From Pseudomonas flavescens (GTDB taxonomy: Bacteria; Pseudomonadota; Gammaproteobacteria; Pseudomonadales; Pseudomonadaceae), in assembly GCF_013408425.1 (NCBI RefSeq), contig NZ_JACBYV010000001.1, positions 4,588,001-4,652,000 on the forward strand: a DNA stretch of 64,000 nt, in the 5' to 3' direction. Position 1 is the stretch's first letter. Each line of letters opens with the position of its first letter. Positions 10,121 through 19,202 of this stretch are shown piece after piece. Made by a program: the position numbers and the translations under genes. The notes beneath the pieces are model-generated. The model was not told the origin of the DNA. It saw only the letters and a program-made list of their open reading frames with translations, and did not search any database.

Positions 10121-10400
10121 TGAAACCCGACAGGGCGCAGCAGGCATCTTCGCTGTTCGAGACGCCCAGTCGTCGACTGCCGCGGGCGACACGCCGACAG
10201 GCCGGTGTTCCCGCCTGGTGTTAGTCACAAAGTGCTATGGCGTGGCGCATGGCCGCTTGCTATTAAGTATCTACTGGCAAGACCTCTGTGCGTCATCGGC
10301 ATCATCCCTGCCGACGCCATGTACAGGTGGCCGTGCCCTGCGCAACCAGCCGCTCGACGAAGGCTGCTGCGCGTTCGCCGCATCGAGCGACTGCAACGGC
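10121..10400. other. Gap between secretion genes and Tad genes
   Basis: About 280 bases without a recognised gene. A 34-codon reading frame starts at 10120 (TAATG overlap with the adaptor stop) and ends at 10224. It resembles nothing I know and may be chance. I see no convincing terminator or promoter. Confidence 0.4.
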
Positions 10401-10883
10401 ATGGGGATCAGGGAAGTGCCTCACTCTTCAGAAATGCCTTCGGCTCACAAGCAGCGCGGTGCCGTCGCCGTCGAATTTTCCATCGCCTTCATCATTTTCT
10501 TCCTGATCTTCTACGGCCTGGTGGGTTACAGCATTCCGTTCCTGCTCAGCGCCACCTATCAGGAGCTGGCCACCGAAGCCCTGCGCGATGCCATTCGCTC
10601 GCCCGATACCCGCGCGCCCACGCCGGAACAGCAAGCGCTCTATCAGCAGCGCGTGTTGCAGACGATGCGTAATTCCTGGTTGCCGGAAGCCTGGATGCAA
10701 CCCTGCGCGGGCTACGACGGCTTCCTGAAAACCGGTGCGCAGTGGAGCGTCTGCGTACGCCACGACAACCCCGAAAGCATCATGCCGCCATTCTCCATCT
10801 TCGGTTGGAAGGTGCCACAGTTGCCCAGCGAGATACGCGGTGAGGCGACCATTCGCTTGTACAACGCCGGGTCGGGGAGCTGA
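10401..10883 (+). CDS. TadE-like minor pilin protein
   Basis: A 160-residue protein if started at the ATG at 10401, or 149 if started at 10434; neither has a strong ribosome site. The N-terminus QRGAVAVEFSIAFIIFFLIFYGLVGYSIPFLL is the hallmark of the TadE family: a short basic leader, a glutamate inside the hydrophobic helix, and a single membrane segment. The rest (W.PEAW, CAGYDGF, PQLPSEIRGEATIRL) is a small extracytoplasmic domain. TadE, TadF and TadG are minor proteins of Flp/Tad pilus machines. It is two bases from the TadG-like gene, and a second TadE-like gene follows that. The rest of a Tad machine (ATPase, secretin, prepilin peptidase) is not in this window. Confidence 0.75.
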   Translation: MGIREVPHSSEMPSAHKQRGAVAVEFSIAFIIFFLIFYGLVGYSIPFLLSATYQELATEALRDAIRSPDTRAPTPEQQALYQQRVLQTMRNSWLPEAWMQPCAGYDGFLKTGAQWSVCVRHDNPESIMPPFSIFGWKVPQLPSEIRGEATIRLYNAGSGS

Positions 10884-10885
10884 GC

Positions 10886-12958
10886 ATGGAGCGCATTCGA
10901 TCCGACCTGCAGCGCCAGCGCGGTGCGTTCAGCATTCTCAGCGCCGCGACCCTGGTCATGGCCATCCTGTTTCTCTCTCTGGTGGTGGACACCGGGCGCC
11001 TGTATCTGGAACAGCGCAAGCTGCAGAAACTCGCCGACACCGCAGCCCTGGAATCGATCTCCCGACTCGCGGCCGGAAACTGCGCGCTGGACACCGTCAA
11101 CGCACAGCTCTACGCCCTGGAAAACGCTACCTCTTACGGTTTCCCCGGCAGCGACCTGCAGTCGCTGGCCTCCTCCTGCGCAAGCATCACGATCGTCGAT
11201 GGCCTCCGGGTACCGACCATCGATGCCGGTGGCAGGGCCGTCAGGGTGGTCACCAGCAGCCGGGTGCCCGCCAGCATCATCGTGCGTACCGGCGGCCTGT
11301 TCGGCCTTCCCGGCAATGCCACCGTGAGCCTGCAAGCCGTTGCGGTGGCCGAGAAAGACAGTGACCCGCTGACGGTATTCAGCGTCGGCTCGCAACTGCT
11401 CGACCTCAACGGCAACGGCGTGGTGCCGAGGCTGCTCAAGGCCGCCGGAGTGAACCTCAGCGGCCTGACCCTGCTCGACGCCGACGGGCTGGCGAATGCT
11501 CAGGTGACCCCAGCCAGCTTGCTGCAGGCACTTGGCGTGAACCTGGGGATAAACCAACTGAGGGCACTGACCTCCGAGGGGCTGGTAGACCTGGTGGATA
11601 CCCAGATCGGGGTGATCGGTATTCAGAAACTGGTCGATGTATCGGCGAAGCTGGTCGACCACAACCAGGCGCTGGCCGCCGATATCAGAGCCCTGGGCAG
11701 CACCCTGGCGAACTCGCAGTTGCAGAACGCCACGGTAAACCTGCTGGCGACCGACGACCGCCCCGGCCTGTTGAAGCTCGTCAGCGGCCCGGGCCAGGCC
11801 GTCGGCTCGGCACTGGATGCCAAGCTGGCGCTTGGCGACGTGTTATCCACAGGCCTGATGACTGCCGTTCAGGGACGCGGCCTGCTGGTGGATCAACTGA
11901 ACCTTCTCGGCCTGGTGAAGGTGCAGCTTGGCGTCGTGGAGCCGCCAGCCATCGGTATCGGCCCCGTTGGAACGACAGCGTTCAACGCCCAGACTCGCAT
12001 GCACATCGATATCGACAGCTCCGGTGTGCCTCTGGCCAACTCGCTGCTCAATATATTGGGCACCTCGATCAAGCTGCCCATCATCATCGATCTGGTGAGT
12101 GCCAAAGGCGAAGTGACGGATATCGACTGTTCTCGGGCAGAACCGGAGGCGACCATCGACGTCGAGTCCACGGTCGGCAATATCTGTATTGGCGATATGC
12201 CCAACGGCACGCTGTGGTCGACCCGTGCCAGCTGCACCGAATCCAACCTGCAGGACGCCAGCATTCTCCGGCTGCTGAACGTCGACCTGATCAAGGGCAA
12301 GGCTGCAGTGCCGCTGATTGGCACCGGTACCAATCCAGTTCGCGATGAGGTGACGCTCGCCGAGGACGAATCGGAGATCACCCAGGTCAATCAGTTGAAG
12401 ATTGGCGACTCGATCGCCAACCTGCTCTCGCAGGTCACCAGAATGCTAGGGCTCGGGGTGCCGAAGGGAGCGGACGGTTCTCCGGGCTTCACTCCCGCCC
12501 AGGCTGCGCAGATCGCCGATAAGTACCTCGCGGCTCACAGCAGCAAGGATGCCATTCGAGACGCCATGAAAAAGGATGGCCTTACCTGGCCCAGACCCGT
12601 GCTGTTGTTGCTGGATACGACCATGCCCGATGAATGGCACAGCAAGCTGAGTCTGGTGAATTGCTCCACCAACAAGGTGCGCTGCCGCGATGAGCTGATC
12701 ACTTCATTGCAGACAAAACCCCAGGGCGGGCTGCTGAACAGCGTGCTGACCGGCCTGGCCAGCTCGCTTGGCCTGGGTAGCAACGCCCAGCCCTTGCTGC
12801 TCACCATCCTCAATCCGGTAATCGATCTGATCAAACCGCTGCTCAACTCCGTGGGCACGGCCGTCAGTAGCCTGCTCACCAGCCTCGGTCTGGAACTGGG
12901 CAAAAGCGAAATCAAGGTCCACAGCATCAGCTGCGGCATCCCCCAGCTGATTCGATGA
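10886..12958 (+). CDS. TadG-like pilus assembly protein
   Basis: A 690-residue protein. The N-terminus (QRGAFSILSAATLVMAILFLSLVVDTGRLYLEQRKLQKLADTAALE, given here as a landmark, about residues 10-55) is the Tad N-terminal helix found in TadG proteins. The following region (FSVGSQLLDLNGNGVVPRLL, then leucine-rich NLSGLTLLDADGLANAQV) resembles the Tad C-terminal domain. I see no clear metal-site motif of a von Willebrand domain. It probably anchors in the inner membrane with a large periplasmic part. It lies between two TadE-like genes and overlaps the next start (ATGA), so the three are one operon. Confidence 0.75.
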   Translation: MERIRSDLQRQRGAFSILSAATLVMAILFLSLVVDTGRLYLEQRKLQKLADTAALESISRLAAGNCALDTVNAQLYALENATSYGFPGSDLQSLASSCASITIVDGLRVPTIDAGGRAVRVVTSSRVPASIIVRTGGLFGLPGNATVSLQAVAVAEKDSDPLTVFSVGSQLLDLNGNGVVPRLLKAAGVNLSGLTLLDADGLANAQVTPASLLQALGVNLGINQLRALTSEGLVDLVDTQIGVIGIQKLVDVSAKLVDHNQALAADIRALGSTLANSQLQNATVNLLATDDRPGLLKLVSGPGQAVGSALDAKLALGDVLSTGLMTAVQGRGLLVDQLNLLGLVKVQLGVVEPPAIGIGPVGTTAFNAQTRMHIDIDSSGVPLANSLLNILGTSIKLPIIIDLVSAKGEVTDIDCSRAEPEATIDVESTVGNICIGDMPNGTLWSTRASCTESNLQDASILRLLNVDLIKGKAAVPLIGTGTNPVRDEVTLAEDESEITQVNQLKIGDSIANLLSQVTRMLGLGVPKGADGSPGFTPAQAAQIADKYLAAHSSKDAIRDAMKKDGLTWPRPVLLLLDTTMPDEWHSKLSLVNCSTNKVRCRDELITSLQTKPQGGLLNSVLTGLASSLGLGSNAQPLLLTILNPVIDLIKPLLNSVGTAVSSLLTSLGLELGKSEIKVHSISCGIPQLIR

Positions 12959-13515
12959 GGTGTGATGTGAAGCGCGCGGCGAGAGATTCACAGCGAGGTG
13001 CGGTGGCCATCGAATTCGCCGTGCTGTTCGGCGTGTTCTTCGTGGTGGTGTACGCAATCATCGCCTACAGCATTCCCATGCTGCTGATGCTGACCTTCAA
13101 GCAGGTCAGCGCCGACGCGGCCCGCGCCACCCTGCAGGTCGACCCCGGCAACGCCGCCTACACCCAGTTGCTCAGCCGGGAAATCACCCGCGTGGTGGAG
13201 CGCAGCTGGCTGCCGGACAGCTGGCTGGGCGGCAACTGCCCACCACCGGAGCAGGATGCCGCCGGCTTCAGCTGGACCAGCCTGCCCGGCCAGAATGGCC
13301 ACCCCTCCTACGGCAACATCGCCCTTGATGCCCGTGACCCCGATGCCCCGCGCTACGTGCTGCACGTGTGCCTGCAACGCCTCTACAACCGCGAGGGCGC
13401 CAGCGACCAGAGGGCCATCGTGCCGACCCTGAGGCTGCTCGGCATCAGCATTCCGAGCCTTCCGGAGGAAGGCGGCAATGTGGTCATACGGGGGGCAACC
13501 ACGGTGACCCTCTAA
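12955..13515 (+). CDS. TadE/TadF-like minor pilin protein
   Basis: A 186-residue protein with the same architecture as the gene at 10401: SQRGAVAIEFAVLFGVFFVVVYAIIAYSIPMLLML at the N-terminus, then an extracytoplasmic domain containing VERSWLPDSWLGGNCPP and a terminal SLPEEGGNVVIRGATTVTL. The parallel with the first protein (RNSWLPEAW, LPSEIRGEATIRL) indicates that they are paralogues. The start overlaps the TadG-like stop codon by four bases. It ends 27 bases from the convergent phoX gene. Confidence 0.75.
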   Translation: MRCDVKRAARDSQRGAVAIEFAVLFGVFFVVVYAIIAYSIPMLLMLTFKQVSADAARATLQVDPGNAAYTQLLSREITRVVERSWLPDSWLGGNCPPPEQDAAGFSWTSLPGQNGHPSYGNIALDARDPDAPRYVLHVCLQRLYNREGASDQRAIVPTLRLLGISIPSLPEEGGNVVIRGATTVTL

Positions 13516-13535
13516 CAAAACCTCCCGTTTTTAGA

Positions 13536-13551
13536 GGCGCCCTCAGGCGCC
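13536..13551. terminator. Possible shared hairpin between convergent genes
   Basis: GGCGCC-ctca-GGCGCC forms a 6-bp stem at the converging ends of the Tad operon and phoX, and overlaps the phoX stop codon. There is no good T-run on either side, so this is a weak terminator candidate. Confidence 0.3.
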
Positions 13552-15435
13552 GATCACACCGCCATCGTCACGGCTGATGACCATCACCGAAGAGCGTGGA
13601 TGGACACCGGGGCGGTGATCCGGGAAGGTCGAGCCACCCTCCTCACCGGGATGCTGAATGCCCACGAACAGGGTTTTGTAGTCCGGTGAAAAGGCCAGCC
13701 CGGTCACTTCGCAGCCCACCGGGCCAACCATGAAACGGCGAATCTCGCCGGTTTTCGGGTCGGCGCAGAGCATCTGGTTGTTGCCCATGCCGGCGTAGTC
13801 GCCCTTGTTGTTGTACTTGCCGTCTGTCTGGATCCACAGGCGGCCGCCACCGTCGAAGCCGACACCATCCGGGCTGTTGAACATGTTGTGGGCATTGATC
13901 GCGTGGCTGCCGGCCTGAGGCGTACCGGCATGCACAACGGGGTTGCCGGCGACCACGAACAGATCCCATTCGAAATCCTCCGCAGCCGCGTCATCGCCGC
14001 CTTCGCGCCAGCGCAGGATCTGCCCGTACAGGTTGTTGGCACGTGGGTTCGGCCCGCCCACCGGCTGACCTTCCTCACCCCGCTTGCTGTTGTTGGTGAG
14101 GGTGCAGTAGACCTGACCGTCCAGCGGGCTGACGGTGATCCACTCGGGGCGATCCATCCGCGTGGCGCCGACCTGAGTGCCCGCCTGACGCGCCCGAATC
14201 ACCACGTCGCCCTGGCTGGCGAAACCCTTCTCGGCATCGAGGCCGTTCTTGCCTGCGGTCAGCTCGATCCAGCGGCCACGCCCCTTGGGATGATCGGCAT
14301 TGCCGTCACCCTCGTCGAAACGCGCCACATACAGGGTGCCATGGTCGAGCAGATGACGATTGGCCTTGGCATCACCGCGATCGAGGCGGTCACGGGTGAT
14401 GAACTTGTAGATGAACTCGCCGCGTTCGTCATCGCCCATGTAGACCACCACGCGGCCATCGCGGGTCGTGGTCAGGGCGGCGTTCTCGTGCTTGAACCGC
14501 CCGAGGGCGGTGCGCTTGATTGGCTTGGCCTGAGGATCGAACGGATCGATTTCGACGATCCAGCCGTGACGATTCAGTTCGTTGGGTGTTTTCGCCAGAT
14601 CGAAACGCGGATCGAAGTGGTGCCACTCGTTTTCCGCGCTGGCGTGCAACACGCTGAAGCGCTTCTGATCGGCGCTGAACGGCAGGCTGGCATCGCTGCT
14701 GCCGAAGCAGTCGCTGAAGTTCTCTTCACAGGTCAGGTAGGTGCCCCAGGGCGTCTGGCCGCTGGAACAGTTCTGGAAGGTACCGAGCACCTCGATGCCA
14801 GCCGGGTCGGCGGCAGTCTTGAGCAACTCGTGGCCACGTGCCGGGCCACTGACGTCCATCGGCAGGTTGCCATGTACACGGCGGTTGTAGGGCGAGCCCT
14901 GCACGAACGCCCAGCCACTGGCGCCACGACGCACTTCGATCACCGTCACACCCTCGGCATTCTGCGCTTTGCGCACGTCCTCGGCGGATTTCGGCAAACC
15001 ACCGTGAGCCAACAGATAGCGGTAATTGACGTATTCATTGTTGATGGCCATCAGCGCACGATCCGCGTCACCCGGCCAGGGGAAGAAACTCATGCCATCG
15101 GTATTGTCACCGAACTGCTGCAGCTGTTCGGCGGCCGTGTTGCTGCCATCGCCCTTGAACGCCGGGCCACCAGCGTGCAGCGGCTGACCCCAACTGATCA
15201 AGGTACTGAACGAATAGCCGGGCGGCAGGGTGATGGTGTCGGCCGTTGCAGCAGCGATGTTGGCGAAGCCAAGCAGAGAGCTGCCGGCAGCGGCACTGAT
15301 CGAATCGGCCAATACGCTGCGCCCCAGCAGGCCACCGCCGAGAAACAGTGCCGCACCGGTCAGCGCACCTGCGCCGATGAAGCGACGGCGGGAAAGGGTC
15401 AGGCGTTCGAGGTCAGTCAATTGATCGTCATGCAT
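13543..15435 (-). CDS. phoX: PhoX-family alkaline phosphatase (Tat exported)
   Basis: A 630-residue protein of the PhoX/DUF839 family, calcium- and iron-dependent phosphatases that release phosphate from organic esters in the periplasm. The twin-arginine signal LSRRRFIGAG is followed by a hydrophobic stretch ending in SVLADS. Family blocks are visible: NNEYVNYRYL, GTYLTCEENFSDCFG, HGWIVEIDPFDP, LGRFKHENAA, VVYMGDDERGEFIYKF, and near the end HAINAHNMFNSPDGVGFD and GCEVTGLAFSPDYKTLFVGIQHPGE (landmark). I prefer the ATG at 15435 over the GTG at 15438 because AGGAG then lies seven bases upstream. A PhoB box lies about 50 bases upstream, so it should be induced by phosphate starvation. Confidence 0.93.
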   Translation of the reverse strand: MHDDQLTDLERLTLSRRRFIGAGALTGAALFLGGGLLGRSVLADSISAAAGSSLLGFANIAAATADTITLPPGYSFSTLISWGQPLHAGGPAFKGDGSNTAAEQLQQFGDNTDGMSFFPWPGDADRALMAINNEYVNYRYLLAHGGLPKSAEDVRKAQNAEGVTVIEVRRGASGWAFVQGSPYNRRVHGNLPMDVSGPARGHELLKTAADPAGIEVLGTFQNCSSGQTPWGTYLTCEENFSDCFGSSDASLPFSADQKRFSVLHASAENEWHHFDPRFDLAKTPNELNRHGWIVEIDPFDPQAKPIKRTALGRFKHENAALTTTRDGRVVVYMGDDERGEFIYKFITRDRLDRGDAKANRHLLDHGTLYVARFDEGDGNADHPKGRGRWIELTAGKNGLDAEKGFASQGDVVIRARQAGTQVGATRMDRPEWITVSPLDGQVYCTLTNNSKRGEEGQPVGGPNPRANNLYGQILRWREGGDDAAAEDFEWDLFVVAGNPVVHAGTPQAGSHAINAHNMFNSPDGVGFDGGGRLWIQTDGKYNNKGDYAGMGNNQMLCADPKTGEIRRFMVGPVGCEVTGLAFSPDYKTLFVGIQHPGEEGGSTFPDHRPGVHPRSSVMVISRDDGGVIGA

Positions 15436-15484
15436 CACGGCGCTCCTGCTTTGTTCTGATTGGCAGGGACGCTATGTCAATGAC

Positions 15485-15502
15485 ATGACGGTTGGATGAC
15501 AG
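15485..15502 (-). promoter_or_regulatory. PhoB box upstream of phoX
   Basis: Read on the minus strand: CTGTCAT-CCAA-CCGTCAT. This is two 7-bp half-sites spaced by 4 bp, matching the Pho box pattern CTGTCAT-N4-CTGTCAT at 13 of 14 half-site positions. It lies about 50 bases upstream of the phoX start. Confidence 0.8.
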
Positions 15503-15798
15503 TTGTTTGCAGCGCGTGTCAGGCCGTAGCGACGTTATCGACAGGCTGTGTACTGTTCACAAATACGGTGGTCCACTCTGTGGATAACCTGGTAGCTCTC
15601 TGCTACAGGCCATACACCACGGGCGCTACAGGAGAGTGTACAGAATCTGATCAGTAAGCATGATTTACTCACAGGGACTCTGGATAAAATCCATGAGTAC
15701 CTGTGGATAAAGCTTCAGGTGCCACGTATTTCGGGGCCTTCAGCACTCTGGATATTTTTTGAACACTGCACAGACAGCGCGAACCGGCATGTTTCGGG
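15503..15798. other. Gene-free gap with two DnaA-box-like sites
   Basis: Between phoX and the hydrolase there is no coding region. Two exact 9-mers TGTGGATAA lie at 15579-15587 and 15702-15710, with a near match at 15679-15687. The rest shows nothing recognisable apart from the phoX promoter side. Confidence 0.5.
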
Positions 15799-16644
15799 TC
15801 AAAAACGCCGCGTACTCGTCAGCTCTTCCAGTACCCGGGAAGCCACTCTGAACAACACCGACGTGTGGTCTTCGCCTGTTTCTATCTGGAAATCACTGCG
15901 CAGCCCGTACTGCGACAGATCCTCCAGGCGCAGTTGCAGAGCGCGGGCGTCCTGAATTCCCTGCGGGGCCTCACGGTCACCTATCAACAGCGTGAGGCTG
16001 CTGTGGATAAGATCCAGCTGACCGGCGTGGGCACGCTCGAAGAAAGCCCGTTCATGCTCCAGCAGGTAGCGATCACGCCACCACAGGCTCGGGCTGATCG
16101 CCACCACATGCTGGAACAGCGCAGGGCGAGTGAACAGCGTGTAGATGCCGAACATCCCACCAAAGGAATGGCCGACCAGGCTGCGCTGATCCTGATCGAC
16201 CTGGAAGCGTTCGGCGACCCTCGGCATCAGGCGTTTCTCGATGAAGTCGAGAAACAGATCCTGCCCACCCTGGGGTGGTGTATTGCGCTCGGCGGGTTGC
16301 GGCGGCGAGAGATCGAACGCACGGCGCTCGAAGTCCAGGGGCGTGTCGCTCGGGTAACCGATGGCCACCAGAATCGCCCCGCGCAGCCGCTCCTGAGCAC
16401 GCTTGGCAGCGTGGAAGGCCGGGAAGTAGGCATTGCCGTCGAGCAGGTAGATCACCGGGTAGCCGCCGGTGTAGGGCACGTCGCCCTCCGGCAGGCTGAT
16501 CATGATGCGGTACTCGCGCCCTTCGGCGCTCTTCATCATCCATTGCTCGGTACCGTCCAGCACCACCGGCTCGGCCTGGGCAACCGCCAGGCTGCCCAGC
16601 AGCAGCGCGCTCAGCAACCCACGCCACCAGCCAATCGCGATCAC
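15799..16644 (-). CDS. Esterase-family alpha/beta hydrolase, siderophore-esterase like
   Basis: A 281-residue secreted hydrolase: signal peptide GLLSALLLGSLAVAQA, then a putative esterase (Fes/IroE/BesA) fold. Visible motifs are YPVIYLLDGNAYF, the nucleophile elbow GHSFGG with serine, SPSLWW, and a C-terminal GEDHTSV that may carry the catalytic histidine. IroE-type periplasmic esterases hydrolyse catecholate siderophores. The gene starts with GTG overlapping the receptor stop codon (GTGA), so it is translationally coupled to the TonB receptor and probably processes the ligand the receptor imports. The exact siderophore is not known. Confidence 0.8.
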   Translation of the reverse strand: MIAIGWWRGLLSALLLGSLAVAQAEPVVLDGTEQWMMKSAEGREYRIMISLPEGDVPYTGGYPVIYLLDGNAYFPAFHAAKRAQERLRGAILVAIGYPSDTPLDFERRAFDLSPPQPAERNTPPQGGQDLFLDFIEKRLMPRVAERFQVDQDQRSLVGHSFGGMFGIYTLFTRPALFQHVVAISPSLWWRDRYLLEHERAFFERAHAGQLDLIHSSLTLLIGDREAPQGIQDARALQLRLEDLSQYGLRSDFQIETGEDHTSVLFRVASRVLEELTSTRRF

Positions 16645-19016
16645 CAGTTATAACTCAGGCTGGTGACCATGCTGCGCGCTTCGCCGCGGTAGCAGAAGCC
16701 GTCCTGGCAATTGACGTACTGCTTGTCGGTCAGGTTGCGCGCATTGAGGGCCAGGCGTACGCCATCCAGGCCACCGCCGAAGTCGTAGTGCACACCGGCA
16801 TCGATCAGGGTGTAGTCGTCATTCTTGACCGTGTTCAGGTTGTCGCCGTAGACGCTACCGGTGTAGCGAGCGCCAGCCCCGAAGCCCAGGCCGAACGGCA
16901 GTTTGTAGTCCAGCCACAGGGAAGCCAGGTGGCGCGGTACGTCTTTGGGATCCTTGCCTTCGTTACCGTCGTTGCTCTTGGTCACCTCGGGGTCGTTGTA
17001 GCTGTAGCTGGCGGTCAGGTGCAGGCGATCGCTGAGATCGGTGACGGCCTCCAGTTCCAGGCCGCGAGAAACCTGTTCGCCGGTCTGTACGCTATTGAGT
17101 GGATCGAGCAGATCGCGGGTCACGACATTTTCTTGCGTAAGGTGGTAGAGCGAGGCAGTCAGCAAGGTATTGGTGCCTGGCGGCTGGTACTTGAGGCCCA
17201 CCTCATACTGCCTGCCCTCGGTCGGCTTCAGTGGCCCATTGGCGTTGCTTCCGCTTTGCGGCTGGAACGACTCGGCATAGCTGGCATACGGCGCCACGCC
17301 ATTGTCGAACAGGTACAGAGCGCCGAGCTGAAAGGTCGTGGCCGCATCGGTACGCGTGCTGTTGCCACCCGTGAGGTTGTCGCTGACGCGCATGCGCGCG
17401 CGGTCACGGCGCACGCCAGCCGACAGGCGCCAGCGGTCGATCTCCAACTGGTCCTGAAGGTACAGGCCGGTGCGCTGGCTCATGTTGTCCTGATCGGTGA
17501 GCACATTGCCTGGCTTGCTGACGGGCTGATGGTAGTCAGGGGCATTCATGTCGATGGACGGCCCGGGGCCACTGGCATACAACACCGAGCCGTCGAACCA
17601 GGCGTAATCCACCCCGCTGAGCAGGGTGTGTTGCACGGGCCCAGTGGCGAAACGGCTGACCAGACGGGTATCGGTGGTCACCGACTGCATATCTTCGTAC
17701 ACCCCGACAGCGCCGCGTTCCATCACACCGTTGGTAATGGTGCCGGTGGGCTGCAGGTACTGGTTGGTGGTATCCAGTTCGCCGTAACGCAGGTTCTGCT
17801 GCAGGCTGAAGGTGTCGTTGAAGGCGTGTTCGAACTCATACCCTAGCGTCCACTGGCGCTGCTGGAGCTTGTCGAAGTACTCGTCGCCCTGCCAGAAGTC
17901 GCTCAGGCGACCTCCGTCCTGATAGAGCATCGGCGACGCCGCGGTTTCGCGTTCCTGATACTGGGCCAGGACGGTCAGGCTGGTGTCGGGGTCGATCTGC
18001 CAACTCAGCGAAGGTGCAATCATGCGTACATCGTTGTTCAGCTGTTCGATGTAGTTTTCCGCATCGCGGTAGAGGCCGACGGTGCGAAACAGCACGTCGC
18101 CCTCTTCGTCCAGCTGACCACCCAGGTCGAATTGCGCCTGTTGGTGATTGTGGTTGCCGGCCTGTATTTCCACCTGGTTCCTGGCCAGCAGGCTCGGACG
18201 CTTGCTCACCCGGTTGACCATACCGCCCGGGCTGATCTGCCCGTAGAGCACCGAAGCCGGCCCCTTGAGCACCTCGATGCGTTCCAGGGCGTAAGCCTCG
18301 GTGCCATAGATGGAGAGCCAGCTGTTGTAGGGCTGACGCAGGCCGTCGAGAAAGTCTGCGGTCATGGTGGTATCGAAGCCGCGCACGCTGATGGTGTCGA
18401 AGCGCGGATCCAGCCCCGAACCGCCGGTGCGCACACCAGCGGTGTAAGCGACCGCATCCTCGACCGCGTTGACCTTGCGATCGGCGATCTGCTCGGCCGT
18501 TACCACGCTGATGCTCTGGGCAGTTTCCAGGATCGGCCGGTCGCTCTTGGTCGCACTGCTGGCATTGCTGGCGAAGTAACCGCCCGCCGGTGCGAAGGCA
18601 CTCTGCGTCGCCGTGGCCTCGATGCTGGTGGCGTCGAGCTGCACACTGGCCTCGGCCTTGCCCGGCAGCACCACGTAACCCGATGTGGTCTTGCGGGCGA
18701 CCAGCCCACTGCCGCGGAGCAGCGTCGCCAACCCTTCCTCCAGCGAGCCGCCACCGGCCAGGCCCGGGCTACTCAGGCCGCGGACCACATCGGGGGAATA
18801 CGACAGGGTAATGCCCGCACGTTCGGCGAAGGCGCTCAGCGCCTGCTCCAGCGACCCGGCGGCGATGCGCGGGGCAGCGGCATCGGCCGGGGCCGCCTGC
18901 ACCGTCAGGCCCGCCGTGCCACCGAGCAAGGCCAGCGCCAGACAGATGGCACCTGACAACGTACGAGGCTGAAGCTGAAACGGCAGGGGGCTGGCAGAAC
19001 GCATGAGGGTATCCAT
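16641..19016 (-). CDS. TonB-dependent siderophore receptor with signalling (STN) domain
   Basis: A 791-residue outer membrane receptor. Signal region: LSGAICLALALLGGTAGLTVQA. Residues about 45-120 form an STN domain (LEQALSAFAERAGITLSY, GLVARKTTSGYVVLPG), which contacts a FecR-type anti-sigma factor. The plug follows (SISVVTAEQIADRKVNAVEDAV, RIEVLKGPASVLYGQISPGGMVNRVSK as landmarks), then a 22-strand barrel ending in an aromatic residue (LSYNW). I chose the ATG at 19016 with AGAGGGG about 12 bases upstream. The longer open frame to 19151 runs through a palindromic repeat and is not credible. FecI and FecR lie upstream, so ligand-induced signalling via FecR is expected. The substrate is probably a ferric siderophore, and the coupled esterase suggests a catecholate. 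Confidence 0.92.
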   Translation of the reverse strand: MDTLMRSASPLPFQLQPRTLSGAICLALALLGGTAGLTVQAAPADAAAPRIAAGSLEQALSAFAERAGITLSYSPDVVRGLSSPGLAGGGSLEEGLATLLRGSGLVARKTTSGYVVLPGKAEASVQLDATSIEATATQSAFAPAGGYFASNASSATKSDRPILETAQSISVVTAEQIADRKVNAVEDAVAYTAGVRTGGSGLDPRFDTISVRGFDTTMTADFLDGLRQPYNSWLSIYGTEAYALERIEVLKGPASVLYGQISPGGMVNRVSKRPSLLARNQVEIQAGNHNHQQAQFDLGGQLDEEGDVLFRTVGLYRDAENYIEQLNNDVRMIAPSLSWQIDPDTSLTVLAQYQERETAASPMLYQDGGRLSDFWQGDEYFDKLQQRQWTLGYEFEHAFNDTFSLQQNLRYGELDTTNQYLQPTGTITNGVMERGAVGVYEDMQSVTTDTRLVSRFATGPVQHTLLSGVDYAWFDGSVLYASGPGPSIDMNAPDYHQPVSKPGNVLTDQDNMSQRTGLYLQDQLEIDRWRLSAGVRRDRARMRVSDNLTGGNSTRTDAATTFQLGALYLFDNGVAPYASYAESFQPQSGSNANGPLKPTEGRQYEVGLKYQPPGTNTLLTASLYHLTQENVVTRDLLDPLNSVQTGEQVSRGLELEAVTDLSDRLHLTASYSYNDPEVTKSNDGNEGKDPKDVPRHLASLWLDYKLPFGLGFGAGARYTGSVYGDNLNTVKNDDYTLIDAGVHYDFGGGLDGVRLALNARNLTDKQYVNCQDGFCYRGEARSMVTSLSYNW

Positions 19017-19134
19017 TGAGAGAGTGATCCCCTCTAACCGGATGAATCGAAAAAGTCCGACAGACGATTGGAAAGACGGGCCTGCATCGAATGCTCGAGG
19101 CGCAAGCGGCTGTTGCTTTGGGGAAAACCCTATT

Positions 19135-19156
19135 GGTGGGCTGAAGCCCACCCTAC
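19135..19156. repeat. Inverted copy of GGTGGGCTGAAGCCCACC palindrome
   Basis: The palindrome GGTGGGCTGAAGCCCACC plus CTAC is the reverse complement of the three copies starting at 19204, 19392 and 19580. It is a REP-like element just upstream of the receptor gene. Confidence 0.7.
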
Positions 19157-19202
19157 AGCCGAGGGCCCGCGAGATACCGTCCGATTACTTCAGGGCACTG
19201 GG

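Noticed and set aside
15799..16644. Catalytic lipase/feruloyl esterase instead of siderophore esterase
   Set aside because: Same broad fold, but coupling to a TonB receptor with a signalling domain favours a siderophore substrate; kept as a weaker alternative only.
19017..19151. N-terminal extension of the TonB receptor
   Set aside because: Runs through the REP-like palindrome and precedes the signal peptide; a better start with ribosome site is at 19016.
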